Source: Rhizobium ruizarguesonis
GTDB lineage: Bacteria > Pseudomonadota > Alphaproteobacteria > Rhizobiales > Rhizobiaceae
Direction: 5' to 3'
Length of the DNA stretch: 64,000 bases
Assembly: GCF_012349115.1 (NCBI RefSeq)
Contig: NZ_PQIG01000035.1
Span: 119,209 to 183,208, forward strand
The translations under genes were made by a program, and so were the position numbers. The notes beneath the pieces were generated by a model, which had not been told where the DNA came from, searched no databases, and saw only the letters and a program-made list of their open reading frames with translations. Within the stretch, counting starts at the first letter, position 1. Every line of letters begins with the position of its first letter. Of the stretch, positions 10,011-18,652 are shown in pieces.

Positions 10011-11438
10011 TCAGGAAGCGTGGTAGGCGGCTTCGCCGTGGGTCGAAAGGTCGAGACCTTCGCGTTCGGCTTCAACGGTGACACGCAGGCCGATGACGAC
10101 GTCGACGATCTTGTAAAGGATCGCCGAACCGATGCCCGACCACAGCAGCGTCGTGAGCACGCCCTTGGCCTGGTTCATGACCTGGGTTGCCGTGCCGGCA
10201 TAGGAGGCCGCGAAATCGGCTGTGGAATAATCGACGATGCCTGCACCGCCGAGCGCCGGGTTGACGAGGATACCGGTGCCGAGAGCGCCGATGATGCCGC
10301 CGACGCAATGGACGCCGAAGACATCAAGGCTGTCGTCGTAGTTGAACTTGTTCTTCACGACGTCGACGAAGAAGTAGCAGACCGGCGAAACGATGAGGCC
10401 GAGAACGATCGAGCCCATCGGGCCGGCAAAGCCGGCTGCCGGGGTGATGGCAACGAGACCGGCGACGGCACCGGAAGCACCACCCAGCATGGAAGCCTTG
10501 CCGCGGGTGAGGGTTTCAACGATGCACCAGGACACAGCGGCGGCAGCCGTTGCGACGAAGGTGTTGATAAAGGCAAGCGAGGCATAGGCATTGGCTTCGA
10601 GGTTGGAGCCGGCGTTGAAGCCGAACCAGCCGACCCAGAGCAGCGAGGCGCCGACCATGGTCAGCGTCATCGAGTGCGGAGCCATGATTTCCTTCTTATA
10701 GCCCGTGCGCTTGCCGAGCATGATGGCGCCAACGAGGCCCGCAATACCGGCATTGATATGAACGACCGTGCCGCCGGCAAAGTCGATTGCGCCGTAGGAG
10801 AAGATCAGGCCGGCTGGCGCTGTGTAGGAGCTCGGACCGCCCCAGAACCAGACCATGTGGGCCATCGGGAAGTAGATGAAGGTGACCCAGAGCACGACGA
10901 AGAGCATGACGGCCGAGAACTTGATGCGCTCCGCGAACGCGCCGACGATCAGGCCGGGCGTGATGCAGGCGAAGGTCATCTGGAACACGATGAAGGTGTA
11001 TTCCGGAATGGCGACGCCCTTCGAGAAGGTTTCGGCGAGCGACGACGTGTTGACGCCGGCGAGGAACGCCTTGGAGAAGCCGCCGACGAAGCTGTTCAGC
11101 GAGCCGCCATCGGTGAAGGCGAGCGAATAGCCGTAGGTCACCCAGATCAGCGCCACGACCGCGGTGATCATGAAGACCTGCATCAGCACCGAGAGCATGT
11201 TCTTGGCACGGACGAGACCGCCGTAGAAAAGCGCAAGGCCGGGGATGGTCATCAGAAGGACGAGCGCCGAGGAGACGAGCATCCAGGTATTGTCACCCTT
11301 GTCCATGGTGAAAGCAGGAGCAGCAGCGGCGGTGGCAGCTGGTGCAGCCTCCTGCGCGAAAGCAACGGCCGGCGCCAGAAGGGCGGCCGAAGCTGCGCAA
11401 AGACGCGCAAAGGTGGAAGAAAACTTCGAAATTGACAT
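10011..11438 (-). CDS. amtB: Ammonium transporter AmtB
   Basis: Inner-membrane ammonium channel, 475 residues, with a cleavable signal (LCAASAALLAPAVAFAQ) and eleven expected membrane helices. The twin pore histidines are visible in GGTVVHINAGIAGLVG and DVFGVHCVGGIIGALG, and the family stretch FYGGLVRAKN is present. It follows glnK by 27 bases on the same strand, the standard nitrogen-controlled pair in which uridylylation of GlnK relieves its block of the channel. Expression probably depends on the sigma-54 promoter in front of glnK. Confidence 0.97.
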   Translation of the reverse strand: MSISKFSSTFARLCAASAALLAPAVAFAQEAAPAATAAAAPAFTMDKGDNTWMLVSSALVLLMTIPGLALFYGGLVRAKNMLSVLMQVFMITAVVALIWVTYGYSLAFTDGGSLNSFVGGFSKAFLAGVNTSSLAETFSKGVAIPEYTFIVFQMTFACITPGLIVGAFAERIKFSAVMLFVVLWVTFIYFPMAHMVWFWGGPSSYTAPAGLIFSYGAIDFAGGTVVHINAGIAGLVGAIMLGKRTGYKKEIMAPHSMTLTMVGASLLWVGWFGFNAGSNLEANAYASLAFINTFVATAAAAVSWCIVETLTRGKASMLGGASGAVAGLVAITPAAGFAGPMGSIVLGLIVSPVCYFFVDVVKNKFNYDDSLDVFGVHCVGGIIGALGTGILVNPALGGAGIVDYSTADFAASYAGTATQVMNQAKGVLTTLLWSGIGSAILYKIVDVVIGLRVTVEAEREGLDLSTHGEAAYHAS

Positions 11439-11465
11439 TGGAAAAAGCTCCTTGATCTGCCGTTC

Positions 11466-11822
<357 letters not shown>

Positions 11823-11888
11823 TTATCCTCGGCGCGGAGCCGACTCTCCTTGCCGCTGACGTTCCTGAACAGCGACCGGCGAATACAC

Positions 11889-11906
11889 ATTCAAGGGACG
11901 TGCCAG
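11889..11906 (-). promoter_or_regulatory. Candidate sigma-54 promoter of glnK-amtB
   Basis: On the minus strand the sequence CTGGCACGTCCCTTGAAT matches the -24/-12 consensus TGGCACG-N4-TTGCA except that the -12 GC is GA. It lies about 85 bases before the glnK start. A sigma-54 promoter is expected for this operon in rhizobia. Confidence 0.7.
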
Positions 11907-11988
11907 ATTCGAGGCAAGACGTAAGTTATTGAAAAGTAAAGGTTATAATAAAGAGTGCCAATAAACAGGCAAATGATCGGCCGATAAG

Positions 11989-12005
11989 CGCACAAATAAC
12001 GCGCA
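11989..12005 (-). promoter_or_regulatory. Candidate NtrC binding site upstream of glnK
   Basis: On the minus strand TGCGCGTTATTTGTGCG resembles the NtrC consensus TGCAC-N7-GTGCA, matching 8 of 10 half-site positions with correct spacing. It lies about 85 bases upstream of the -24 element, a usual distance for an enhancer. Match is by eye only. Confidence 0.45.
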
Positions 12006-12027
12006 AATTTATAAAGTTGCACATTAT

Positions 12028-12912
12028 TTATTCATTTGCCTTTTTCCGAATCAGGCCTTCCTGCGCGACCGATGCAATCAGGCTACCAGATCGTGTAAAT
12101 AGGCTACCTCGGGTTAATCCTCTGGCGCCCGAAGCCGATGGACTGTCCTGCGTATAAAGCAGCCAGTCATCGAGCTTGCAGGGTCTGTGGAACCACATGG
12201 AGTGATCGAGGCTCGCCACCTGCAGGCTCTGATCGAAGATGGACGTTCCGTGCGCATAGAGCGACGTATCGAGCAGCGTCATGTCCGAAAGATAGGCAAG
12301 CACCGCCGCCTGATAGAGCCGGTCGTCGGGAACCGGGCCGGTGGCGCGCACCCAGACGTCCTGTTTGGGATCGAGCTTCCTGTCGGAAAAATAATGCGTC
12401 AGCGAGACGGGGCGGATCTCGATCGGCCGCTCACGCTGCCAGTATTTTCGGATCGCTTCCGGCGCGTGGGCGAGATACTGTTCCTTGATCTGCTGCTCGC
12501 CGAGCAGCGCCTCCGGCATCTCGACCTCGGGCATCGCGATCTGGTGCTCGAAGCCCGGCTCCTCCACCTGGAAGGAGGCCGACAGCGCGAAGATCGCCTT
12601 GCCGTGCTGGATGGCGACGACGCGCCGCGTGTTGAAGCTCGATCCGTCGCGGATGCGCTCCGCCTGGTAGATGATCGGCACCGAGGGATCGCCGGGACGC
12701 ATGAAATAGGCATGCAGCGAATGGACGAAACGCTCGCCCTCGATGGTGCGCTGCGCCGCCATCAGCGCCTGGCCGATCACCTGGCCGCCGAAGACCCGCT
12801 GCCAGCCGACCTTGGGGCTGCGGCCGCGGAAGATATCGACCTCGATCGGCTCCAGGTCGAGCGTCGAAAGCAGCGTCTCCATCGCCGAAGGCCCTGATGT
12901 CTCGCCCGTCAT
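12028..12912 (-). CDS. tesB: Acyl-CoA thioesterase II
   Basis: Double-hotdog thioesterase that hydrolyses medium- and long-chain acyl-CoA, 294 residues, close to E. coli TesB length. Conserved stretches are visible: GWQRVFGGQVIGQALMAAQRT in the first hotdog, HSLHAYFMRPGDPSVPIIY, and SLDHSMWFHRPCKLDDWLLYTQDSPSA with the catalytic-region Asp in the second. The start at ATG 12912 follows GGGAGA. It is divergent from the hydroxylase gene at 12996. Confidence 0.93.
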   Translation of the reverse strand: MTGETSGPSAMETLLSTLDLEPIEVDIFRGRSPKVGWQRVFGGQVIGQALMAAQRTIEGERFVHSLHAYFMRPGDPSVPIIYQAERIRDGSSFNTRRVVAIQHGKAIFALSASFQVEEPGFEHQIAMPEVEMPEALLGEQQIKEQYLAHAPEAIRKYWQRERPIEIRPVSLTHYFSDRKLDPKQDVWVRATGPVPDDRLYQAAVLAYLSDMTLLDTSLYAHGTSIFDQSLQVASLDHSMWFHRPCKLDDWLLYTQDSPSASGARGLTRGSLFTRSGSLIASVAQEGLIRKKANE

Positions 12913-12995
12913 TTTCTATGTCTCCCAGCGGTAGGAAGTGAAGTTGCGATGATCTATATAGAGCACATCTGAGGCATAAGGTACGGAGCGGCGCG

Positions 12996-14210
12996 ATGCT
13001 GGACATGCTGGTTGTGGGCGGGGGTTATGTCGGCCTTTCCGCCGCTGTCGCGGTCAAACAGGCCGCGCCGCATCTGAATGTCGCCGTCGTCGAGGCGGCT
13101 CCCGAACACGTCTGGAAAAACGATACGCGCGCTTCCGCCATCATCGCGGCGGCGGCAAAGATGCTCGAGGTCTTCGGCATCTGGAACGAGATCGAGCCGG
13201 AAGCCCAGCCGATCACCAAAATGATCGTCACCGACTCCAAGACCTCCGATCCGGTGCGTCCGGTTTTTCTGACCTTCGACGGCGAAGTGACCGAAGGCCG
13301 GCCCTTCGCCCACATGATCCCGAATGTTACCATGGTCGCAGCACTGCGCGGCGCTTGCGAACGGCTCGGCATCGACATCCGCCACGGGCTCGGCGCCACG
13401 GAGCTGAAGACCCACGACACCCATGTCACCGTCACGCTTTCGGACGGCAGCGCGCTGGAAACCCGCCTGCTGGTTGCCTGCGACGGCGTGCGCTCGAAAC
13501 TGCGCGATCTCGCCGGCATCAGGACCGTCACCTGGGACTACGGCCAGTCCGGCATCGTTGCAACAGTCGAACACGAGCGGCCGCATGACGGATGTGCCGA
13601 GGAACATTTTCTGCCGGCCGGCCCCTTCGCCATCCTGCCGCTCAAGAACAACCGCTCCTCGCTCGTCTGGACGGAGCGGACGCCGGATGCCAACCGGCTG
13701 GTCGCTGCCGACGACCTGATCTTCGAGGAAGAGCTCGAACGCCGCTTCGGCCATAAGCTTGGGAGCCTGAAAGTGATCGGCGACAAGCGCGCCTTCCCGC
13801 TCGGCCTGACGCTCGCCCGCTCCTTCATCGCGCCGCGTTTCGCGCTGGCCGGCGACGCCGCCCATGGCATCCACCCGATTTCCGGTCAGGGCCTCAATCT
13901 CGGCTTCAAGGATGTGGCGGCACTTGCCGAAACCATCGTGGACGCCGATCGCCTCGGCCTCGATATCGGCTCGATCAACATTCTCGAACGCTACCAGACC
14001 TGGCGGCGCTTCGACACTTTCCGCATGGGGGTGACGACGGACGTCTTGAACCGGCTCTTCTCCAACGACGCGACGCCGATCCGCATCGCCCGCGACGTCG
14101 GCCTCGGCATCGTCGACCGGCTGCCGCGCCTCAAATCCTTCTTCATCGGCCAGGCGGCCGGAACGACGGCAAAGGACAATCCACGCCTGCTTGCCGGCCA
14201 GACAATTTAA
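12996..14210 (+). CDS. UbiH/UbiF/COQ6-type FAD monooxygenase
   Basis: Flavin monooxygenase that probably hydroxylates a ubiquinone ring precursor. The 404-residue protein has the N-terminal FAD-binding motif MLVVGGGYVGLSAAVAV, the central DG motif VACDGVRSKLRD near residue 160, and the UbiH-family signature GDAAHGIHPISGQGLNLGFKD near residue 285. Which ring position it hydroxylates cannot be told: alphaproteobacteria use UbiH-, UbiL- and UbiM-type enzymes with overlapping specificities. It stands as a single gene, divergent from tesB and convergent with the Trm112-like gene. Confidence 0.9.
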   Translation: MLDMLVVGGGYVGLSAAVAVKQAAPHLNVAVVEAAPEHVWKNDTRASAIIAAAAKMLEVFGIWNEIEPEAQPITKMIVTDSKTSDPVRPVFLTFDGEVTEGRPFAHMIPNVTMVAALRGACERLGIDIRHGLGATELKTHDTHVTVTLSDGSALETRLLVACDGVRSKLRDLAGIRTVTWDYGQSGIVATVEHERPHDGCAEEHFLPAGPFAILPLKNNRSSLVWTERTPDANRLVAADDLIFEEELERRFGHKLGSLKVIGDKRAFPLGLTLARSFIAPRFALAGDAAHGIHPISGQGLNLGFKDVAALAETIVDADRLGLDIGSINILERYQTWRRFDTFRMGVTTDVLNRLFSNDATPIRIARDVGLGIVDRLPRLKSFFIGQAAGTTAKDNPRLLAGQTI

Positions 14211-14213
14211 CCT

Positions 14214-14268
14214 TTGTTTTTACGCAATTCCCGGCAAAACCGCCTCACGCTTTTCCTGGAATTGCATT
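14214..14268. repeat. Partial dispersed repeat
   Basis: About 55 bases with TTTGTTTTTACGCAATTCC and a closing GGAATTGCA, a shortened relative of the elements at 4586-4687 and 15291-15431. It fills the convergent gap between the hydroxylase gene and the Trm112-like gene. Confidence 0.5.
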
Positions 14269-14455
14269 ATTCGTCGAGGCGGCGGGCCTCGGACACCAGC
14301 ATGATCGGAATGCCGTCGCGGATCGGATAGGCAAGCCGCGCCTTTTCCGAGACAAGCTCATTCTGCTCGCGATCATAGGAAAGCCGGCCCTTGGAGAGCG
14401 GGCAGACCAGGAGATCGAGCAGCTTTGGATCGACGCGGCTGAGTTTTTCATCCAT
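14267..14455 (-). CDS. Trm112 family protein
   Basis: A 62-residue protein of the Trm112/UPF0434 family: [18 protein letters not shown] followed by [29 protein letters not shown]. Trm112 proteins act as small activating partners of methyltransferases in other organisms; the bacterial role is not settled. Only one of the zinc-type cysteines is present, as is common in proteobacteria. It is 9 bases downstream of the LON-domain gene on the same strand, so the two are probably cotranscribed. Confidence 0.9.
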   Translation of the reverse strand: MDEKLSRVDPKLLDLLVCPLSKGRLSYDREQNELVSEKARLAYPIRDGIPIMLVSEARRLDE

Positions 14456-14464
14456 GGCTGAAGT

Positions 14465-15136
14465 CTACTGCAGAACCGTGTCGGAGTCACCGAAGACGCG
14501 CGCCAGCACGATTTCGGTAATGGCGATCAGCGTCTCGGCCCGCGTCTTCAGGTCCGGCGCCTCCAGCAGCGCCTGTTTTTCCGCCGGCCCGAAGGGCGAC
14601 ATCATCGCCAGCGAATTGACCAGCGTCAGATTGCTCGCCCGCTCGACGCTCTCCCAGTCAGCCTCCAGCTTGTTGGCATCGAGATAGGCCTTGAAAGCGG
14701 TCAGAAGCGCTGCGCGGTCGACCGCCTCCTCCTCGTTCGCGGCCGAGAGGTCGGCGATGAACGGGGCGATACGGAAGATCCGGAAGGGATCGCTGGTCGA
14801 TTTCTCTTCCAGCAGCCGGAAGCGGCAGACGCCGGTCAGCGATACGATATAGCGCCCGTCGCCGGTCTCCGCGAAGGAGGTGATGCGGCCGAGGCAGCCG
14901 ACAGCGGCAAGATTGGGCTCGCTGCCCTTGTCCTCATGTTCGCCGAGTGCCGGCTGCACCATGCCGATCAGCCGGTTTCCGGTCAGTGCTGCATCCAGCA
15001 TCGCCAGATAGCGCGGCTCGAAAATGTTGAGGGGAAGCTGCCCGGCCGGCAGGAGGAGGGCGCCGGTCAGGGGGAAGACAGCGATGGCATCAGGCAGATC
15101 GCCCGGCTTCAGGTATCTGGCATTCCCGACTTGCAT
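14465..15136 (-). CDS. LON peptidase substrate-binding domain protein
   Basis: A stand-alone LON N-terminal domain of about 220 residues without ATPase or protease parts. It shows IAVFPLTGALLLPAGQLPLNIFEPRYLAMLDAAL, then GRITSFAETGDGRYIVSLTGVCRFRLLEE, both typical of the family. ATG 15136 gives MQVGNARYLKPGDLPDAI, the usual start in alphaproteobacteria; an in-frame start at 15178 is possible. The function of the stand-alone form is unknown; it may bind peptides. It lies between cnoX and the Trm112-like gene, all on the minus strand. Confidence 0.88.
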   Translation of the reverse strand: MQVGNARYLKPGDLPDAIAVFPLTGALLLPAGQLPLNIFEPRYLAMLDAALTGNRLIGMVQPALGEHEDKGSEPNLAAVGCLGRITSFAETGDGRYIVSLTGVCRFRLLEEKSTSDPFRIFRIAPFIADLSAANEEEAVDRAALLTAFKAYLDANKLEADWESVERASNLTLVNSLAMMSPFGPAEKQALLEAPDLKTRAETLIAITEIVLARVFGDSDTVLQ

Positions 15137-15230
15137 GAAACCGTCCCGCATTCTTGTAACGGGCATGCCCGTCCTCACGAGAATGTGGTGCCCTCGCCCG
15201 AAAACGCAAGGGCAGATGCTCGAAACTTAA

Positions 15231-15272
15231 CGCATACCCCGAAAATCGGAATCGATTTTCGGAAAGGATCAT
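15231..15272. repeat. Short palindromic repeat (CGCATA...GGAAAGGATCA type), copy 1
   Basis: CGCATACCCCGAAAATCGG is followed by ATCGATTTTCGGAAAGGATC. The same layout, with diverged stem bases, occurs at 39219-39264. The inner arms CCGAAAATCG and CGATTTTCGG form a hairpin. Confidence 0.6.
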
Positions 15273-15290
15273 AGGTGGATTCAAAGTGAT

Positions 15291-15431
15291 AGAGCGCGCT
15301 TAGCGCATCCTGTTGGACGCGCGGCGCTCAAGAGCAACTCCAGGAAAATGCGATGCCGTTTCCCCAGGAATTGCGTAAAAACAAAAGGCTGGCGCTGTGC
15401 TGCGCTTCTATGAAAAAGCAGAACCGCTCTA
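15291..15431. repeat. Dispersed palindromic repeat
   Basis: A 140-base element bounded by AGAGCG and CCGCTCT with internal AACTCCAGGAAAATGC and CAGGAATTGCGTAAAAACA. It ends just inside the cnoX stop region. It shares blocks with 4586-4687 and 14214-14268. Confidence 0.6.
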
Positions 15432-16394
15432 GGAGAACAGCATCGCCGAAAGCTTGCGGCGCGCTGCAACCGTCGCCGGATCCTTGAAGCCCCAGACCTC
15501 GAAGAACTGCAGCAGCTGGCGGCGAGCGCCGTCATCGTCGAAGGCACGGTCCTTGCGCATGATCAGCAGCAGATGGTCGGCCGCCTCGTCGCGCCGGCCT
15601 TCGACGTTGCGGATCTTGGCAAGCTTGATCCGTGCCTCGTGATCGTCGGGATTGGCGGCCAGTTCGCGCTCGAGCGCAACGGGATCGCCGAGCTTGCGGG
15701 CCTCCTCGATATGCTCGAGCTTCATTAGCACGGCCTGGATGCCGGCGTCTTTCGCCAGCTCTTCCGGCAATTCCGTCAGTATTTCGCGCGCCCGCTGATG
15801 CTGGTCTGCGGCGATCATGCATTCAGCCATGCCGGCAAGCGCCTTGGCATTCTCGGGATCGGCCTGCATCACGGCGCCGTAGAGCTGAGCGGCCTCGTTG
15901 ATATTGCCGGCGGCAAGCAGTTCCGCCGCTTCAGCAACCACCGCTTCGATTTCGGCCGCCTCGTCGGCGCCGGCCGGACCGGCGATCCGGTCGATGAACT
16001 GCTGGATCTGGCTTTCCGGCACCGCGCCCATGAAACCGTCGGCAGGACGGCCGTTGACGAAGGCGATGACGGCGGGGATCGACTGGATGCCGAGCTGGCC
16101 GGCGATCGAGGGATGGTCGTCGATATTCATCTTGACCAGCCGGACACGGCCCTTGGCTTCGTTGATCACCTTCTCCAAGACCGGAGTCAGCTGCTTGCAT
16201 GGACCGCACCAAGGCGCCCAGAAATCGACCAGCACCGGCTGCTTGCGCGATTCCTCGATGACGTCCTTGGCGAAATTCGCGGTCGTCGTCTCCGTGATGT
16301 AGCTGCCGGCAGGTTCCGGCGTAGCACTGAAGCTTGTCTTCGCCGTCATCTGATTTCCGAAGGAAGCGTTATAGGGGTTGTCGCTGCCGCTCAT
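15429..16394 (-). CDS. cnoX: CnoX-type thioredoxin-TPR chaperone
   Basis: A 321-residue protein with an N-terminal thioredoxin domain (about 35-145, active site WCGPCK with C63 and C66) and a C-terminal TPR-like region (about 150-310) with repeated AxxLYxxxMQADPENAKALAGMAE-type units. This architecture is CnoX (formerly YbbN), a chaperone-like holdase that works with GroEL. Unlike E. coli CnoX, both active-site cysteines are present, as in Caulobacter-type proteins, so it may also act as a reductase. It begins the minus-strand group cnoX-LON-Trm112, though a repeat element separates cnoX from the rest. Confidence 0.9.
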   Translation of the reverse strand: MSGSDNPYNASFGNQMTAKTSFSATPEPAGSYITETTTANFAKDVIEESRKQPVLVDFWAPWCGPCKQLTPVLEKVINEAKGRVRLVKMNIDDHPSIAGQLGIQSIPAVIAFVNGRPADGFMGAVPESQIQQFIDRIAGPAGADEAAEIEAVVAEAAELLAAGNINEAAQLYGAVMQADPENAKALAGMAECMIAADQHQRAREILTELPEELAKDAGIQAVLMKLEHIEEARKLGDPVALERELAANPDDHEARIKLAKIRNVEGRRDEAADHLLLIMRKDRAFDDDGARRQLLQFFEVWGFKDPATVAARRKLSAMLFS

Positions 16395-16432
16395 AGGTAT
16401 CTCCCGCCGCGCCGATCCTGCCGGCGTCTTTG

Positions 16433-16539
16433 CTAAAGCATGTCGCGCAAAACTATGGTGCGGTTTTGCGATAAAGGCATGCGCAAAACCAAAGACTAAA
16501 GCGCGGCAAGCGAATCTAAAAGACCGCGACGCGCTTTAG
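16433..16539 (-). repeat. 107-bp dispersed repeat, copy 1
   Basis: Bounded by CTAAAGCATGTCGCGC and GACGCGCTTTAG. Read on the minus strand it lines up without gaps along its whole 107 bases with the element at 31259-31365 (about four-fifths identical by eye). It separates the YbaK-type gene from cnoX. Confidence 0.8.
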
Positions 16540-16554
16540 CGCTAAAATCGTATG

Positions 16555-17064
16555 TCAGGACGTCACTTTCAAGACAAGCGGCTTATGTCCGGTCGCTTCC
16601 ATGAAACGGATGAGATCGCTGCTCGCAATCGAGGTCGTCGCATCGTTGGATAGCGGATGGCAGTTGACGATCTCCTCGCGCATCAGCTCGGCATCGAGCA
16701 CGAAGGTGACATTCTCTGCGGCATCGTTGATCGCGCCGAAGGCGGTGACGGCCCCAGGGATGACGCCGAGATATTCCATCAGCTTTTCCGCCCTGCCGAA
16801 GGAGACCCGGCCGGACCCGCCGATCAAATTATGCACCTGCTTGAGGTCGACCTCGGCATTTTCCTCCACGGTCAGCAGAAAATACCTGTCCTTCTTGTCC
16901 TTGATGAAGAGGTTCTTGGTGTGGCCGCCGGGGATCTCGTCGCGCAGGGCCACCGATTCCGCCACGGTGAAGACCGGCGCATGGTCGACCGTCTTATGGG
17001 CAATGCCGAGCCCATCGAGAAAGGCAAACAATTCTTCTCTTGTTTTCGGGGCATTTTCTGACAT
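16555..17064 (-). CDS. YbaK/ProXp-type aminoacyl-tRNA deacylase
   Basis: A 169-residue protein of the YbaK/INS family, which hydrolyses mischarged aminoacyl-tRNAs such as Ala-tRNA(Pro). Visible family blocks are HAPVFTVAESVALRDEIPGGHTKNLFIKDKK, with the substrate-binding Lys in KNLFIKDKK, and VTFVLDAELMREEIVNCHPLSNDATTSIASSDLIRF. The length and order match stand-alone ProXp-ala proteins. ATG 17064 (MSENAPKTREELF) is preferred over 17076. The specificity is inferred from family, not shown. Confidence 0.9.
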   Translation of the reverse strand: MSENAPKTREELFAFLDGLGIAHKTVDHAPVFTVAESVALRDEIPGGHTKNLFIKDKKDRYFLLTVEENAEVDLKQVHNLIGGSGRVSFGRAEKLMEYLGVIPGAVTAFGAINDAAENVTFVLDAELMREEIVNCHPLSNDATTSIASSDLIRFMEATGHKPLVLKVTS

Positions 17065-17320
17065 GGGGCAATCCATTGGGCAGGAAGGGAAAAAAGCGAG
17101 GCGTCCTGATTAAGTCGGCCCACATCGTTTGGCAATCTTTGCGACCGACGCTTTGCCCCGCATTTGCGGCCTTTCCGCCGGGCGTCTGCGCGCATCAGAA
17201 TTTTTCTTCACCTCTCCGTCATTTCCCTGTTGCATTTGAAAACCCGTTAGGCCATATAGCGCCGGTCGCCGCGAGGCGGCGCCCACGGTCCAACAACTAC
17301 CCCGGACCGATGCGGATTGA

Positions 17321-17395
17321 GCGGGTGTAGCTCAGGGGTAGAGCACAACCTTGCCAAGGTTGGGGTCGAGGGTTCGAATCCCTTCGCCCGCTCCA
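17321..17395 (+). tRNA. tRNA-Gly(GCC)
   Basis: The cloverleaf is complete: acceptor arms GCGGGTG and CGCCCGC, D arm GCTCAGGGGTAGAGC, anticodon stem CAACC/GGTTG with anticodon GCC at 17353-17355, T arm GAGGGTTCGAATCCCTT, discriminator T and encoded CCA. A decayed transposase begins about 35 bases downstream, so this tRNA may mark the edge of an accessory region. No second copy of its 3' end was seen in the window. Confidence 0.97.
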
Positions 17396-17429
17396 GTTTT
17401 CCAATTGCCCATACCGAAGACACAGGTAA

Positions 17430-17806
17430 CAGATTGTCCCTGAGCCAGGGGTGACAAGCTCGTGCCGAACGGGTTGTCGATGGTTTTGGAAGTCCTCTGC
17501 TCCAGATCGATATATCCCAGATCATAGTGCATGAAGCTGACGAGCCGGATGCCTCATTCCCAGCGCCTCGTGCGGGCGTTCTTCGTTGAATTCGCTGATG
17601 AAGTCATCGAAGCGTGCCCGCTGTTGAAGGGTCGTTCTGCCGGGCGGACGGGTGGCCTCCTTCTTCAACGTCAGATGCAGGCGCTCGTGGCGGCCGTTCT
17701 GCTGCGGATGGCCGGGCTTGATGCGTTCGATACCTGCCGAGCCTCAGCCACTGGACCGACGGCTTCGACAGGTTGTAGAGCCCGTTAGGGCCGGCAATGG
17801 CAGGCC
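17430..17806 (-). pseudogene. Decayed IS481-type transposase, 3' part
   Basis: Minus-strand translation gives GPNGLYNLSKPSVQWLRLG, then after a frameshift GIERIKPGHPQQNGRHERLH, TLKKEATRPPG and EFNEERPHEALGMRHPA, and then, after a jump, VSFMHYDLGYIDLEQRT and IDNPFG. These are consecutive blocks of the DDE integrase core and C-terminus of IS481-like transposases. There are at least two frameshifts, and about 60 codons are missing between RHPA and VSFMHYD. The 5' part is absent: homology stops at the end of the adjacent SDR gene. This is a dead remnant, not an active element. Confidence 0.8.
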
Positions 17807-17808
17807 TT

Positions 17809-18558
17809 TTAAGCCAGGGTCATACCGCCATCGACATGAAGCTCGATCCCGTTGACAAAGCTTCCTGCATCGGAGGCGAGGAAGAGTGCGGCGCGCGCCA
17901 ACTCTTCTGATCGGCCGAGACGGCCGGCGGGGATCAGGGAAGACATGTAATCTTCGAATGCTGGCCGCTCGGCCTCCGATACGCCCAGCTTGGCGAGGAT
18001 TTCCGTCTCGACCGGTCCCGGGCTCAGGATGTTGACGCGGATCCGCCGCGACTTGAATTCGATCGCCCAGTTTTTCGCAAAGGCGGCGATTGCTGCCTTT
18101 GAACCGGCATAGACGGTATGGTCCGGGAGGACCTTCGTGGCCGCCAGCGAGCTCGTAACGATGATGTTTCCGCCATCGCGGATCAGAGGGGCGATCGTCT
18201 GCACGCCGAAGAACACGCCGCGCGTATTGATTGCGAAATGCCGGTCATAGTCTGCCGGAGTCACCTCGGCGGAGGTGGTGAGATTGATGATCCCAGCATT
18301 GGCCATGTAGATGTCGAGCCCGCCGAAGCGGCTCTTGACGGTGTCCGCCAGCCTGCGATGATCTTCCAGGTCGGCGGCATCACCCACGAAGCCGATGGCC
18401 GACGGACCGATTTCTTGCACGGCGCGGTCGACAGCATCCTGCCGGCGCCCGGAAATGATGACCTGCGCTCCTTCTTCCGCGAACAGCCGAGCAGTCGCCT
18501 TGCCGATGCCGCTATTGCCGCCGGTGATAACGGCGACCTTGTCTTTAAGGTGTTGCAT
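17809..18558 (-). CDS. SDR-family oxidoreductase
   Basis: A 249-residue short-chain dehydrogenase. The cofactor motif is ITGGNSGIGKATA near the start, NAG appears in MANAGI, the catalytic Ser lies in TSSLAATKVL, and the catalytic pair is YAGSK. The arginines after the second strand (ISGRRQDAVDRA) suggest NADP(H). The start has a strong ribosome site (AAAGGAGATAAACA). It is divergent from a LysR gene, which may regulate it. The substrate is unknown. Its 3' end abuts the transposase remnant. Confidence 0.92.
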   Translation of the reverse strand: MQHLKDKVAVITGGNSGIGKATARLFAEEGAQVIISGRRQDAVDRAVQEIGPSAIGFVGDAADLEDHRRLADTVKSRFGGLDIYMANAGIINLTTSAEVTPADYDRHFAINTRGVFFGVQTIAPLIRDGGNIIVTSSLAATKVLPDHTVYAGSKAAIAAFAKNWAIEFKSRRIRVNILSPGPVETEILAKLGVSEAERPAFEDYMSSLIPAGRLGRSEELARAALFLASDAGSFVNGIELHVDGGMTLA

Positions 18559-18611
18559 TGTTTATCTCCTTTCAACGAGAAATCAGATAAACGCTGCCAC
18601 CCTTCGTCATT

Positions 18612-18635
18612 AGATCATGGGCGGGCACATGATCT
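18612..18635. promoter_or_regulatory. Perfect inverted repeat in the SDR/LysR divergent gap
   Basis: Arms AGATCATG and CATGATCT are perfect 8-bp inverted copies with an 8-base spacer, 17 bases before the LysR start. It could be a regulator-binding site or a transcript hairpin. Confidence 0.45.
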
Positions 18636-18652
18636 GTGCCGCGGAGGTGCAA

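Noticed and set aside
10020..11435. 471-codon open frame opposite amtB
   Set aside because: Mirror of amtB over nearly its whole length; no recognisable domains and no ribosome site.
17321..17395. tRNA-Gly as a proven attachment site
   Set aside because: No direct repeat of the tRNA 3' end and no integrase gene were found in the window.
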